Part shown: piece by piece, positions 32,800 through 41,325 of the stretch
Layout: each line of letters begins with the position of its first letter
Numbering within the stretch: position 1 is the stretch's first letter
Source of the DNA: JAXLZZ01 sp046350675
GTDB lineage: Bacteria > Patescibacteriota > Saccharimonadia > Saccharimonadales > UBA4665
Direction: 5' to 3'
DNA length: 64,000 nt
Assembly (NCBI GenBank): GCA_046350675.1
Contig: JAXLZZ010000005.1
Coordinates: 62,001-126,000, forward strand
Translations under genes and position numbers: made by a program
Notes under the pieces: model-generated
Databases searched by the model: none
Seen by the model: the letters and a program-made list of their open reading frames with translations, nothing else
What the model was told of the DNA's origin: nothing

Positions 32800-34116
32800 T
32801 TACCAAATACAGCCAACAATTTGTGGATTCTTGTAGCTTCCACTGGCAACCAATTGGTTTTTGACCTCTGGATTTGCCGTATATATATTGTTTGTCAGCT
32901 TGGCGTTGTACAGCGTATAGAGCGGCTTGTTACCGGCTAAGCATTTCTGTCCATCCCACTTACCGACATAGCCGGCTACTTGTTGGCGAATATAGTTGGT
33001 ATTTCCACTGATCGCAAATTTACTATTCGTAGTGTAGTAGTGATTGGTATCCTTTACGCTCCAGTAGCGATACAGAGGCACAATAGTGGCAGCATTCGCT
33101 GGCTTACGATTGTAAATCTGGCCGATTGAGCCATTTTGTTGATAGCCACCAAAGCCGGATTTCTTATCCTTGCCTGGAGCGACTTCGTTCTTAACATCGA
33201 TCGTATAGAAGTTATCTTGATCTGATTGCTTGTCCCACACCAGTTGATGAAGCGTTACGAGTCGCGGAGTCGTGTTTTTGGGCGAAGTTGCCGGTTGATT
33301 AGGATCAGCTGCGGGAGCTTCGGGTTGATCTTGTTCACTTGGTTCATCACCCGTACCGCCAGTGGCCGAAGCTGCGCTAGCTGGTTGTTCGCCGGAAGAT
33401 GCGGGTGCGTTAGTGGCAGGTTGCGGAGTGGTGGTAGGTGTATCTGCTGAATTGTCGGCAACCTGTTGTTCTGCTGCAGAGGCGAGTTCATCTAGATTTG
33501 CCATTTCTGGGTCATCTGGGATATAGAACGTGTCATCGAGCTCATCCTCGCTTACTTCAAAGTCAGGGTCAATCTCCATATCTTGTGCGTAGTCTTCTAG
33601 ACCGCTTGCTTCGTCGGCTTGTGGGAAGTCTTCGTCTATCTCGTCTAGATTGTCAAACGCTTCATCCGGGTCACCTTCTAGTAAAGATGTTTTGGCGGAA
33701 TCTGCATCGGATATATCATGTGCCCAACGCACGGTATCAGACAGGAGGGCATTGAGCTGTTTTTTTGTATTACTGGTGGTATCAGCTCGAGGTGCTTCGT
33801 TGAGGGTACGTGCCGCGCTGGCGTACAACCGTTTGTCCATTTGGTTCCGGGCAGTTGCCACAGCTTGGTTAGCTAGTAATTGGTTCCGACTGTATTTAAT
33901 CAACGGCGTAACGAGCAATAACGCAACGATCGCAGCGGCAGCCACACCAAATTTCCACCGACGTGATTTTTGGCTGAGCTTATATGCCAGCCCTGATGGC
34001 GGTGTAAGGGTAACATTCTCGGTTTTACCCCAACCACACATCGGACATACTACCGACGTGTAGTATTCGTTATAGAGCTGGGTTCCACATTGAGGACATT
34101 TTTGTTGTTGTGCCAT
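32800..34116 (-). CDS. Zinc-ribbon membrane protein with C-terminal DUF5648 repeats
   Basis: 438 residues from ATG 34116. Zinc ribbon at the N-terminus (CPQCGTQL through CPMCGW), a membrane helix near 58-77, then a stalk of about 200 residues rich in Asp/Glu and later Pro/Thr/Ala. The C-terminal part has aromatic repeats (VPLYRYWSVKDTNHYYTTN; LYTLYNAKLTNNIYTANPE) matching the DUF5648 pattern seen in secreted binding proteins. Likely cytoplasmic sensor-like ribbon plus outside adhesin-like module. Exact role unknown. Confidence 0.7.
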   Translation of the reverse strand: MAQQQKCPQCGTQLYNEYYTSVVCPMCGWGKTENVTLTPPSGLAYKLSQKSRRWKFGVAAAAIVALLLVTPLIKYSRNQLLANQAVATARNQMDKRLYASAARTLNEAPRADTTSNTKKQLNALLSDTVRWAHDISDADSAKTSLLEGDPDEAFDNLDEIDEDFPQADEASGLEDYAQDMEIDPDFEVSEDELDDTFYIPDDPEMANLDELASAAEQQVADNSADTPTTTPQPATNAPASSGEQPASAASATGGTGDEPSEQDQPEAPAADPNQPATSPKNTTPRLVTLHQLVWDKQSDQDNFYTIDVKNEVAPGKDKKSGFGGYQQNGSIGQIYNRKPANAATIVPLYRYWSVKDTNHYYTTNSKFAISGNTNYIRQQVAGYVGKWDGQKCLAGNKPLYTLYNAKLTNNIYTANPEVKNQLVASGSYKNPQIVGCIW

Positions 34117-34162
34117 GACGTACCTACAGTACAAAACTGCTTATGCTGCCATTATGATGACA

Positions 34163-34777
34163 TTACTCAGATTCGTCAACCAGACCGAGCATGGAGTTTG
34201 CTTCTTCATATTGTGCTTGTAATGCTTGTTGCTCATCGGAGTTGCCTGCTTTTTCGGCTTGCAACAAGAGCTGCTGATAGTCAATCAGCTGGGCATCAAT
34301 AATCTTTTCAAATGACTTATCAAACTTACCAAACTCGATAGTTTTTTCGAGAGCATCATCGATGCTGGTATCGGCAGTAGCGTTTAGCGTTTCCTCGTCG
34401 GGCGTCGTGCCTCTAGCTGCAAGGAGTTTCAGAGTGGTTTGCAAAGATGTATCAATACTGTCTTTGATGGATTGAGCGCGAGCTCTAGTGTCTTCGTCTT
34501 CTGATTTTTCAACCCCAATACTCGCAACTCGACTAACTTCAGTTTGAATTTGTGCAATGCCGATGAGGCGCTTTGTCTGTTGTTCGTTTGCTTTAGCTTG
34601 TGAATCAATTAAGGCCACCATGCCCATAGTTATCAGCGCTAACAATAAGGCGATAGCTATGAATAAAGCCTTTTTATTCAGCCGCTGCATAAAAGATTTT
34701 TTTTCCGGCTCAGGCGCAGTCTGAAGTATGAAGTCATAGGAAGGTGTTGGATCAGTTGTTTGTTGGTTTTGGTCCAT
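34163..34777 (-). CDS. Membrane-anchored coiled-coil protein
   Basis: 204 residues: cytoplasmic N-terminus, one membrane helix (KALFIAIALLLALITMGMVA, about 31-50) and an acidic helical extracellular part. No known family. It precedes the zinc-ribbon/DUF5648 gene by 46 nt in the same direction, and the four minus-strand genes from here down to 30845 may form one surface-protein unit. Confidence 0.6.
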   Translation of the reverse strand: MDQNQQTTDPTPSYDFILQTAPEPEKKSFMQRLNKKALFIAIALLLALITMGMVALIDSQAKANEQQTKRLIGIAQIQTEVSRVASIGVEKSEDEDTRARAQSIKDSIDTSLQTTLKLLAARGTTPDEETLNATADTSIDDALEKTIEFGKFDKSFEKIIDAQLIDYQQLLLQAEKAGNSDEQQALQAQYEEANSMLGLVDESE

Positions 34778-34840
34778 TTGACAACATTATATCAAGTTAC
34801 CCGTACTCTGGTTTTTTCGTGATAGACTTATAGGGTTATT

Positions 34841-34930
34841 GGCGCGTTGGCTCTACCTTCGGTAGACAGGCGAGGAGTTAGGCAAGGGTCTGTCATGCCT
34901 TCGGCAGATCTCCCGAAGGGAGACAAAACC
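34841..34930 (+). pseudogene. 5' partial tRNA-Cys copy interrupted by small hairpins
   Basis: The 5' half of tRNA-Cys is repeated here: GGCGCGTTGGC, then GAGGAGTTAGGCAAGGGTCT and CAAAACC, split by two insertions. The first (about 34852-34870) contains TCTACC-TTCG-GTAGA; the second (about 34893-34923) contains TGCCTTCGGCA and TCTCCCGAAGGGAGA. The copy stops in the anticodon stem, just before the GIY-YIG gene. Confidence 0.8.
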
Positions 34931-34934
34931 TACC

Positions 34935-35177
34935 ATGAATTACTATGTGTATATATTGAAGAGTCAAGTTAACGGCGACTTGTATGTAGGCAGCACATCT
35001 AATCTTGAAATTAGGCTTAGACTTCACAATAACGGTAGGGTAAAATCTACCAAGGGCTATAGGCCGTGGGTATTAGTTGAAGCTAGGACCTGTAGCACAA
35101 GATCAGAAGCAGTAGCTTTGGAAAAATTCTTAAAGACTGGTCAACAGAAAGAATTACTGCGAAAGAAGTATAGATAA
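34935..35177 (+). CDS. Small GIY-YIG endonuclease-like protein inserted at tRNA-Cys
   Basis: 80 residues, a stand-alone GIY-YIG domain of the YhbQ/UPF0213 type: YYVYILKSQVNGDLYVGSTS with the catalytic tyrosines, an Arg in LEIRLRLHN, and Glu in ALEKFLKTGQ. Its TAA stop abuts the first base of the intact tRNA-Cys, and a 5' half-copy of that tRNA precedes it. This layout suggests a mobile gene that inserted into tRNA-Cys and rebuilt it. A housekeeping nuclease role cannot be excluded. Confidence 0.85.
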   Translation: MNYYVYILKSQVNGDLYVGSTSNLEIRLRLHNNGRVKSTKGYRPWVLVEARTCSTRSEAVALEKFLKTGQQKELLRKKYR

Positions 35178-35251
35178 GGCGCGTTGGCCGAGGAGTTAGG
35201 CAAGGGTCTGCAAAACCCTGTACACGAGTGCGAATCTCGTACGCGCCTCCA
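35178..35251 (+). tRNA. tRNA-Cys (GCA)
   Basis: Acceptor GGCGCGT/ACGCGCC, anticodon loop CTGCAAA (GCA), T-arm CACGAGTGCGAATCTCGT, discriminator T as expected for Cys, and CCA. It begins directly after the GIY-YIG stop codon. Confidence 0.93.
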
Positions 35252-35262
35252 GCTCATTCAAT

Positions 35263-35295
35263 AGCTCCAGCTTCCATAAAAAGCTGGAGCTTTTT
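35263..35295 (+). terminator. Terminator after tRNA-Cys
   Basis: AGCTCCAGCTT-CCATAAA-AAGCTGGAGCT followed by TTTT. Confidence 0.85.
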
Positions 35296-35326
35296 ACTTT
35301 CAGCTTACGTATTGAGCCTCGCTTCA

Positions 35327-35354
35327 CCCCAAGTCGAATCCTCTCGACTTGGGG
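35327..35354. repeat. Perfect 11-bp inverted repeat
   Basis: CCCCAAGTCGA-ATCCTC-TCGACTTGGGG with no T run, between tRNA-Cys and tRNA-Leu. It may be a remnant of a tRNA-tail module; no further identity. Confidence 0.5.
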
Positions 35355-35412
35355 ACCCCTGTAAACATCGTATTGAAAGTGCTATTATTTAACAGACCAA
35401 TTTTAGAGATCT

Positions 35413-35500
35413 GGGCGAGTGGCGGAATTGGTATACGCGACGGACTTAAAATCCGTTGGTTGCATAAACCTTGTGGGTTCAAGTCCCACCTCGCCCACCA
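35413..35500 (+). tRNA. tRNA-Leu (TAA)
   Basis: Class II tRNA: acceptor GGGCGAG/CTCGCCC, anticodon loop CTTAAAA (TAA), long variable arm, T-arm GGGTTCAAGTCCC and CCA. Confidence 0.95.
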
Positions 35501-35541
35501 ACTAAAATACGACTGCCAATTGGTAGTCGTATTTTAGTTTT
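35501..35541 (+). terminator. Terminator after tRNA-Leu(TAA)
   Basis: An 18-bp inverted repeat starting ACTAAAATACGACTGCCA right after CCA, followed by a T run. Confidence 0.85.
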
Positions 35542-35547
35542 GTGTCA

Positions 35548-35662
35548 TGGGACTTGAACCGTAGGTCGACAATAGCCGGTGGCTATTGGAGTTTTCCTTG
35601 CTTGGCTGAACGAGCAACGCATTGCGAGTGAGCATATTAAGAGAAGTCCCACCTCGCCCACC
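35548..35662 (+). repeat. tRNA-tail module B (behind tRNA-Leu TAA)
   Basis: 115 bp, starting TGGGACTTGAACC (inverted T-arm of this tRNA) and ending AGTCCCACCTCGCCCACC (direct copy of its 3' end, last A changed). The interior differs from module A at only a handful of positions, including CAATAGCCGGTGGCTATTG, while each module's ends match its own tRNA. Confidence 0.75.
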
Positions 35663-35682
35663 TACAAGGTATAATTAAGATA

Positions 35683-36297
35683 ATGATCAAGCTTCAACTT
35701 CCATTCAATGGTGCATGGCTGACCTTTTGGGGTGGTGACACGCTAGAGCAGAATCATCACCACGAGGTGACATCGCAAAAATACGCTTTTGATTTTATTA
35801 AAATAAATAAAGCTGGCACATTCTTCCGCACCGATGGTGAGACATGCGAAGACTACTTTTCATTCGGAGAGGATATTCTAGCGCCTGCAAGCGGCATTAT
35901 TGTGGAGGCAGTGGATGGGCTGCGTGACAATAAACCAAGGCAGATAAACAGCTTCAACTACCTAGGCAACTACATAATGATTAAGCATGCTGAGAATGTG
36001 TACTCTGTTCTTGGTCACCTTCGACAAGATAGTGTTGTTGTGACGAAAGGCTACAAAGTAGATGTCGGCCAGAAGCTAGCCACGTGTGGCAATTCCGGCT
36101 ACACGACTGATCCGCACCTGCACTTTCATGTTCAAGATTCTGATGTCTTTGCGAAGGTAGATAAGAGATACAATAAGGTGAATGCGGCGCAGGGTCAAAA
36201 GGTTGCTTTTGAGAATATACGAGTAGCTAACGATAAAGCCGAGAGAGTTGAGAAAATCTATTCTCCTGTCAAAAACGATATTGTATCGAATGAATAG
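35683..36297 (+). CDS. M23 (LytM-like) metallopeptidase domain protein
   Basis: 204 residues. LytM zinc motifs: HxxxD-like segment with KYAFDF after HHHEVTSQ, and HLHFHV near the C-terminus, with GNYIMIKHAENVYSVLGHL between. No signal peptide or membrane helix is seen, which is unusual for a peptidoglycan hydrolase, so it may act inside or be exported another way. TATAAT at 35670-35675 is 7 nt before ATG, so leaderless. murF follows. Confidence 0.8.
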   Translation: MIKLQLPFNGAWLTFWGGDTLEQNHHHEVTSQKYAFDFIKINKAGTFFRTDGETCEDYFSFGEDILAPASGIIVEAVDGLRDNKPRQINSFNYLGNYIMIKHAENVYSVLGHLRQDSVVVTKGYKVDVGQKLATCGNSGYTTDPHLHFHVQDSDVFAKVDKRYNKVNAAQGQKVAFENIRVANDKAERVEKIYSPVKNDIVSNE

Positions 36298-36311
36298 GTA
36301 TAATAGTGCAC

Positions 36312-37592
36312 ATGATCAAAAAACTTGGTAAAGCTGTTCTTTGCATGAAGCTGGAGAGTCAGGTTAAACGACTGCGGGCCAACAATGATTTCATGATCGT
36401 GGCGGTTGGCGGCAGTGTAGGCAAGACGTCGACGAAGTTGGCCATTGCAAAGACTCTCGGTGCGAGCAAAAAGGTCATCTACCAAGACGGCAACTACAAT
36501 GATCGCCTTACTGTCCCATTGGTCTTATTTGGTGAAACTGAACCAGCCATTTTTAATATCCCTGCCTGGATATCGTTATTACGTCGCACCGCAAAAATCT
36601 CAAAGCAAAAGTTCCCCTACGATGCAGCCGTGCTGGAGCTTGGTACCGATGCACCTGGTCAGATGGAGCAGTTTGCGTACCTAAAGCCTGACTTATATGT
36701 ATTATCATCAATCGCCCCAGAGCACATGGAATACTTTGGCAGCTTGGACGCAGTCGCCACAGAAGAGCTTCAGCCCCTTTCCTTTGCAAAGCATGCACTA
36801 ATAAATACGGACGATAGCGAGGCAGAATATTTGGCCGGCCACACATTTGCCAGCTACGGCTTTTCAGACAGCGCGGACTACAGAATTACCAATACTACAC
36901 AGCGAGATTTTCTGGGGCAACGCCTGACAATTGAATTGGCGTCGGGCCAGAAGATTGAGGCAGAGGTTGCCGCACTCGGCAAGCAGGGTGCAAAGTTAGT
37001 ATTAGCAGCCGCCGCAGCAGCCCATCAGACTGGCGTGGCACCAAAAGATATTATAAAAGGTTTACAGCAAATTACCCCAGTACCCGGCAGAATGCAGATA
37101 CTCTCTGGCATCAAGAATTCGGTGCTGATTGATGATACCTATAACGCAAGCCCCTTAGCCGTAAAGGCAGCGCTAGATGTGCTCTACAATGCAAACGTTC
37201 GCCAGCGAATTGCAATCTTGGGCACGATGAACGAAATGGGTGAAGGCAGTGCGCATATGCATGAAGAAATAGGTGAGTATTGCGACCCAACTAAGCTCGA
37301 TGCAGTGGTCACGATTGGTGATCAAGCTGCGTTGTATTTGGCCCACGCCGCTGCCCAAAAAGGCTGCAAGGTAGTAAGTTTTCTTAACCCTTACGAGGCA
37401 GGTGAATGGGTGAAGGATAATCTCAAAGACAAAGCAGTGGTCCTAGCCAAAGGTTCACAAAATGGCGTATTTGCCGAAGAAGCGCTCAAGACTTTATTGG
37501 CTCGAAGATCAGACGAAAAAAAGCTTGTGCGTCAATCCGAATATTGGATGAATGTAAAATCCGAGCAATTTACGCCGCCAGAGGCCGAGTAA
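36312..37592 (+). CDS. murF: UDP-N-acetylmuramoyl-tripeptide--D-Ala-D-Ala ligase (MurF-like)
   Basis: 426 residues from ATG 36312; TATAAT at 36299-36304 is 7 nt upstream, which rules out the GTG at 36306. Mur ligase features: ATP loop VGGSVGKTSTK, LELGTDAPGQM, middle-domain HxxxxG-type segments, VLIDDTYNASPLAVKAAL and ILGTMNEMGEGS typical of MurF. It adds D-Ala-D-Ala to the UDP-MurNAc tripeptide in the cytoplasm. The convergent neighbour ddl makes that dipeptide; their 3' ends overlap by 23 nt. Confidence 0.9.
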   Translation: MIKKLGKAVLCMKLESQVKRLRANNDFMIVAVGGSVGKTSTKLAIAKTLGASKKVIYQDGNYNDRLTVPLVLFGETEPAIFNIPAWISLLRRTAKISKQKFPYDAAVLELGTDAPGQMEQFAYLKPDLYVLSSIAPEHMEYFGSLDAVATEELQPLSFAKHALINTDDSEAEYLAGHTFASYGFSDSADYRITNTTQRDFLGQRLTIELASGQKIEAEVAALGKQGAKLVLAAAAAAHQTGVAPKDIIKGLQQITPVPGRMQILSGIKNSVLIDDTYNASPLAVKAALDVLYNANVRQRIAILGTMNEMGEGSAHMHEEIGEYCDPTKLDAVVTIGDQAALYLAHAAAQKGCKVVSFLNPYEAGEWVKDNLKDKAVVLAKGSQNGVFAEEALKTLLARRSDEKKLVRQSEYWMNVKSEQFTPPEAE

Positions 37593-38487
37593 GCGCAAAC
37601 TGCACCAGTTGATCACAGAGTTGGGGCATCGATATGCCGGCTTGCGCTGCTGCTTTCGGCAATAGGCTCTGGTTGGTTAATCCCGGAATCGTATTAGTCT
37701 CTAATACGCATAATCGGAAATCAGAGGTGATAATGATATCTGTGCGGGACATGTCGCGACAGCCGGTGGCATCGTGAATGGTTTTAGCGAGCGCTTGTGC
37801 AGCTTGCTGGGCTTCAAGCGAAACATGCAGTGGTGGGCATAATTCCTGCGTCATGCCGTTGTACTTATTCTCGTAATCAAACTCTCCATCTTGAGGAGGA
37901 ATAATTTCGATAACTGCCAATGGCATAGCACCAAGCACGGCTACCGTTGTTTCTACACCTTCGATCAGCTCTTGCAGTAAGAGTGTGGCGTGTCTCTCGA
38001 AAGCTGGCTCAAAATCTTGTTTATCGAACTGTGCCACGTCCCTGATGATATATGTGTCAATGCTTGAGCCCCCGTCGTTTGGCTTAAGCACGAATGGCTT
38101 CTTAATAAGTTCGGACTGTTCAAATGCAACCTGGTCGACCAGTTCAGTTTTTGGAACATAGATGCCACGTTCGGCAAGTAGCTGTGTGTATTCGTCTTTG
38201 TCAAAACATAGGCGCGAAGCTTTGCTGTCTGATCCCACAAACGGAATCTTATGATCTTCTAAAAATGTTTGTACACCACCATCTTCGCCGTACTTACCGT
38301 GCAATGCAGGGAAAACCACATCGCCTTGCTGTAGAGCATCCTGGTGACTATCTAGACCGCCCTGTGGATCAATGGTAGTCACGGTGTGGCCAGCTGTTTG
38401 GAGAGCACTCGCAACAGCTGCCCCAGAGAGCAACGATATGTCGCGCTCATCGGAGTCACCGCCAGCAAGTACAATTACATGTGCCAT
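37570..38487 (-). CDS. ddl: D-alanine--D-alanine ligase
   Basis: 305 residues from ATG 38487; TATAAT (38499-38494) lies 6 nt upstream, so the longer frame to 38538 is not used. ATP-grasp features: VLAGGDSDERDISLLSG at the N-terminus, PALHGKYGEDGGVQTFLE, KPNDGGSSI, LLQELIEGVETTVAVLG and CVLETNTIPGLTNQSLLP with the Mg ligands. It makes D-Ala-D-Ala for MurF. Leaderless by the same reasoning as other genes here; it is divergent from leuS. Confidence 0.95.
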   Translation of the reverse strand: MAHVIVLAGGDSDERDISLLSGAAVASALQTAGHTVTTIDPQGGLDSHQDALQQGDVVFPALHGKYGEDGGVQTFLEDHKIPFVGSDSKASRLCFDKDEYTQLLAERGIYVPKTELVDQVAFEQSELIKKPFVLKPNDGGSSIDTYIIRDVAQFDKQDFEPAFERHATLLLQELIEGVETTVAVLGAMPLAVIEIIPPQDGEFDYENKYNGMTQELCPPLHVSLEAQQAAQALAKTIHDATGCRDMSRTDIIITSDFRLCVLETNTIPGLTNQSLLPKAAAQAGISMPQLCDQLVQFALTRPLAA

Positions 38488-38543
38488 AAACACATTATAC
38501 AGACTAGGTATAACAGGGGAGATTTGATACAATGACATCTGTT

Positions 38544-40973
38544 ATGAAGAGATACAACCCAAAAGATATTGAACCAAAATGGCAAAAATCGTGGTCTGAC
38601 AGCAAGATCTACACAGCAGTCGATTTTGACAAGAAGCCAAAATACACGGTTCTGACCGAGTTCCCGTATCCTTCCGGCGATGGTCTGCATCTGGGGCACA
38701 CTCGTGAATACACACTCGGTGATGTCATGGCCCGACACAAACGTATGCAGGGCCACAATGTGTTGTATCCAATGGGCTATGATGCGTTTGGCCTGCCAAC
38801 CGAGAATTACGCAATCAAAAACAAGGTTACGCCGCAGTCAGCTACTGACACCAACGTCGGTAATTTCCAGAAACAGTTTGAAAGCCTCGGTTTTAGTATC
38901 GATTGGGACCGCAGCTTCCGCACTTCTGACCCAGAGTATTACAAATGGACGCAGTGGCTATTCCTGCAATTCTTTAAAACTGGCATGGCTTTTCAAGATG
39001 AGATTGCTATCAACTGGTGCCCATTCTGTAAGACCGGCCTCGCCAACGAAGAAGTAGTTAACGGCCGCCATGAGCGTTGTGACACCATAGTCGAAAAGAA
39101 GCTGCTCAAGCAGTGGCTGTTGCGCATCACCAAGTATGCTGAGCGTTTAATTGATGGCCTGAAAGATGTAGATTATCCGAGTCGCATTGCCGATCAGCAA
39201 ATCAATTGGATTGGCAAGAGTAAGGGCGCCGAAGTTGACTTTGCAATAGAAGGACATGATGAAAAGCTAAAGATATTTACCACGCGGCCGGATACGTTGT
39301 TTGGTGCAAGCTTTATGGTGCTTGCGCCAGAGCATCCTTTGGTCGAGCAGATTACAACAGATGAACATAGAGCCAATGTGAATAGCTATATCAAAGCTGC
39401 CGCCAGTAAGTCAGAGATTGAACGGCAGGATATTACAAAAGATAAAACAGGTGTTGCCACGGGTGCACACGCGATCAATCCCGTTAATGGCGAAAAGATT
39501 CCGGTCTGGATTGCTGACTACGTATTAACCGGCTACGGTACCGGCGCCATTATGGCGGTTCCAGCTCACGACGAACGCGACTTCGAATTTGCCAAAAAAC
39601 ACGACTTGCCAATCAAAAGAGTTATCAAGAATGATGATCCAGACGATCAAGCCAGCGCAAAAGATGGCATCATGATTAATTCCGGCGACTACGACGGCAT
39701 ATCGAATAGGGAAGCAGGCGAAAAGATAGTCACAGACTTGCAGGCCAAAGGTTTGGCAGAATCAAAAACGAATTATCGATTACGCGATTGGGTATTTAGC
39801 CGCCAACACTATTGGGGTGAACCAATCCCGATTATTCATTGTGAGGAACACGGTGCGGTACCAGTTCCGGATGATCAACTTCCAGTCGAGCTACCAAAAG
39901 TCGACAACTATGAGCCAACCGATACTGGCGAGAGTCCATTAGCTGCCATTACAGATTGGGTGAATACCGAATGTCCAGTGTGTGGCAAACTAGCCAAGCG
40001 CGAGACCGACACCATGCCGAATTGGGCTGGTAGCAGTTGGTACTACCTGCGCTATTACGATGCGCACAACGACCAAGCTTTTGCAGACAAAGAAAAGCTG
40101 AACTACTGGGGCGAAGTTGATATGTACCTGGGCGGTATGGAGCACACCACACTGCACTTGCTGTACTCACGCTTCTGGCACCAATTCTTTTACGATCAAG
40201 GTCTCGTGCCAACCCCCGAACCATATGCAGCACGCCGCGGTCAGGGAATTATCTTGGCGGCTGACGGCAGCAAGATGAGCAAGAGCAAAGGCAATGTGGT
40301 AAACCCAACCGAAGTTATCGAGAGTGGCTATGGTGCCGACGCCGTTCGCTTGGCGATTCTATTCCTAGCGCCGTACGACCAGACCACACCGTGGAGCCCA
40401 GAAGGCGTGGCTGGTACGCATCGCTTCTTGCAGCGCGTCTGGACGCTGGTGCAGGAGTATAACGACACCGATGGTGGTGAAAGCGAGTCTGACGACCTAA
40501 AGCGTGCACTACACAAAGCTATCAAGAAAGTCAGCGAAGATCTCGACAAGATGAACTTCAACACGGCGATTGCGGCGCTCATGGAATGCGTGAACGAGCT
40601 CTATAAAATCAAAGCCGATAAGGGTTATGATGCAGTTGAGTGGCAATGGGCGCTCGAAACCTTGCAGCAGCTACTTGCACCATTTGCACCACACATTGCC
40701 GAAGAGCTTTGGGAGCAATTGGGTCAGGAAAACTCGGTGCACACTAGTGAATGGCCTAAATACGATGAGAAGTATCTCGTAGAAGATTCTATGACCATTG
40801 TGGTCCAGGTGAACGGCAAGGTCCGTGGCGAAATCTCTGTAGCGACCGATGCCGCAAAAGATGCGATTATAAAGGCTGCGCAAGCGAACGAAAAAGTTGC
40901 TGGCTATCTAAAAGACCAAACTATCAAGAAAACGATTTACGTTCCCAATAAACTCGTAAACTTCGTCATCTAA
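38544..40973 (+). CDS. leuS: Leucyl-tRNA synthetase
   Basis: 809 residues from ATG 38544 (MKRYNPKDIEPKWQ, the usual LeuRS start); the ATG at 38532 overlaps the TACAAT -10. Class I signatures: HLGH in SGDGLHLGHTREYT, CP1 editing domain (TTRPDTLFGASFMVLAPEHP; GTGAIMAVPAHDERDFEF), KMSKS in SKMSKSKGNVVNP and a C-terminal anticodon-binding domain. Charges tRNA-Leu; three tRNA-Leu genes lie in this window. Confidence 0.97.
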   Translation: MKRYNPKDIEPKWQKSWSDSKIYTAVDFDKKPKYTVLTEFPYPSGDGLHLGHTREYTLGDVMARHKRMQGHNVLYPMGYDAFGLPTENYAIKNKVTPQSATDTNVGNFQKQFESLGFSIDWDRSFRTSDPEYYKWTQWLFLQFFKTGMAFQDEIAINWCPFCKTGLANEEVVNGRHERCDTIVEKKLLKQWLLRITKYAERLIDGLKDVDYPSRIADQQINWIGKSKGAEVDFAIEGHDEKLKIFTTRPDTLFGASFMVLAPEHPLVEQITTDEHRANVNSYIKAAASKSEIERQDITKDKTGVATGAHAINPVNGEKIPVWIADYVLTGYGTGAIMAVPAHDERDFEFAKKHDLPIKRVIKNDDPDDQASAKDGIMINSGDYDGISNREAGEKIVTDLQAKGLAESKTNYRLRDWVFSRQHYWGEPIPIIHCEEHGAVPVPDDQLPVELPKVDNYEPTDTGESPLAAITDWVNTECPVCGKLAKRETDTMPNWAGSSWYYLRYYDAHNDQAFADKEKLNYWGEVDMYLGGMEHTTLHLLYSRFWHQFFYDQGLVPTPEPYAARRGQGIILAADGSKMSKSKGNVVNPTEVIESGYGADAVRLAILFLAPYDQTTPWSPEGVAGTHRFLQRVWTLVQEYNDTDGGESESDDLKRALHKAIKKVSEDLDKMNFNTAIAALMECVNELYKIKADKGYDAVEWQWALETLQQLLAPFAPHIAEELWEQLGQENSVHTSEWPKYDEKYLVEDSMTIVVQVNGKVRGEISVATDAAKDAIIKAAQANEKVAGYLKDQTIKKTIYVPNKLVNFVI

Positions 40974-40974
40974 T

Positions 40975-41063
40975 TGTCATCCTGAACTTGATTCAGGACC
41001 CATACGGAGGTTGAGTGCTTGGTGTGTTCGCATGGGTGCTGAAACAGGTTCAGCATGACAGGG
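40975..41063. repeat. Intergenic palindromic repeat
   Basis: Left arm TGTCATCCTGAACTTGATTC pairs, with mismatches, with the right arm ending GAAACAGGTTCAGCATGACA, and both continue into an ACCCAT/ATGGGT inner stem. It lies between leuS and bL32 and can form a long imperfect hairpin. Repeats with similar arms occur between genes in unrelated bacteria. Confidence 0.7.
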
Positions 41064-41149
41064 AGAGAATCTGACACTTCCTCTTGAGAGAAACGGCAAA
41101 ATTTGCTAGGATATAAGCAAGATTTAAGAAAAGAAGAGGATAATTCCGA

Positions 41150-41296
41150 ATGGGTAAGCCCAAAAAACGAACCAGCCCACGCAAGACCGGCACGCGCCGA
41201 AGTCACTTGGTGCTGACATTAGCCCGCAAGGTTAATAGCAAGTCTCCAGTCAAAGTGCGCACCACCGTGCGCGAAAGCAGCAAAGTCGCGAAATAA
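41150..41296 (+). CDS. rpmF: Ribosomal protein bL32
   Basis: 48 residues, very basic: MGKPKKRTSPRKTGTRRSHL opens with the PKKRTS motif that begins bL32. GAAGAGGA lies about 10 nt before ATG. The usual C-terminal cysteine ribbon is missing, as in zinc-independent forms, and the rest is short. It leads the nusB-nudix-rnc run. Confidence 0.72.
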   Translation: MGKPKKRTSPRKTGTRRSHLVLTLARKVNSKSPVKVRTTVRESSKVAK

Positions 41297-41325
41297 GCGT
41301 TCTTAGCAGATAGGATTTTAACAAT

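Noticed and set aside
40975..41063. Novel mobile element between leuS and bL32.
   Set aside because: Arms resemble common intergenic palindromic repeats known from many genomes; no gene and no target duplication is seen.
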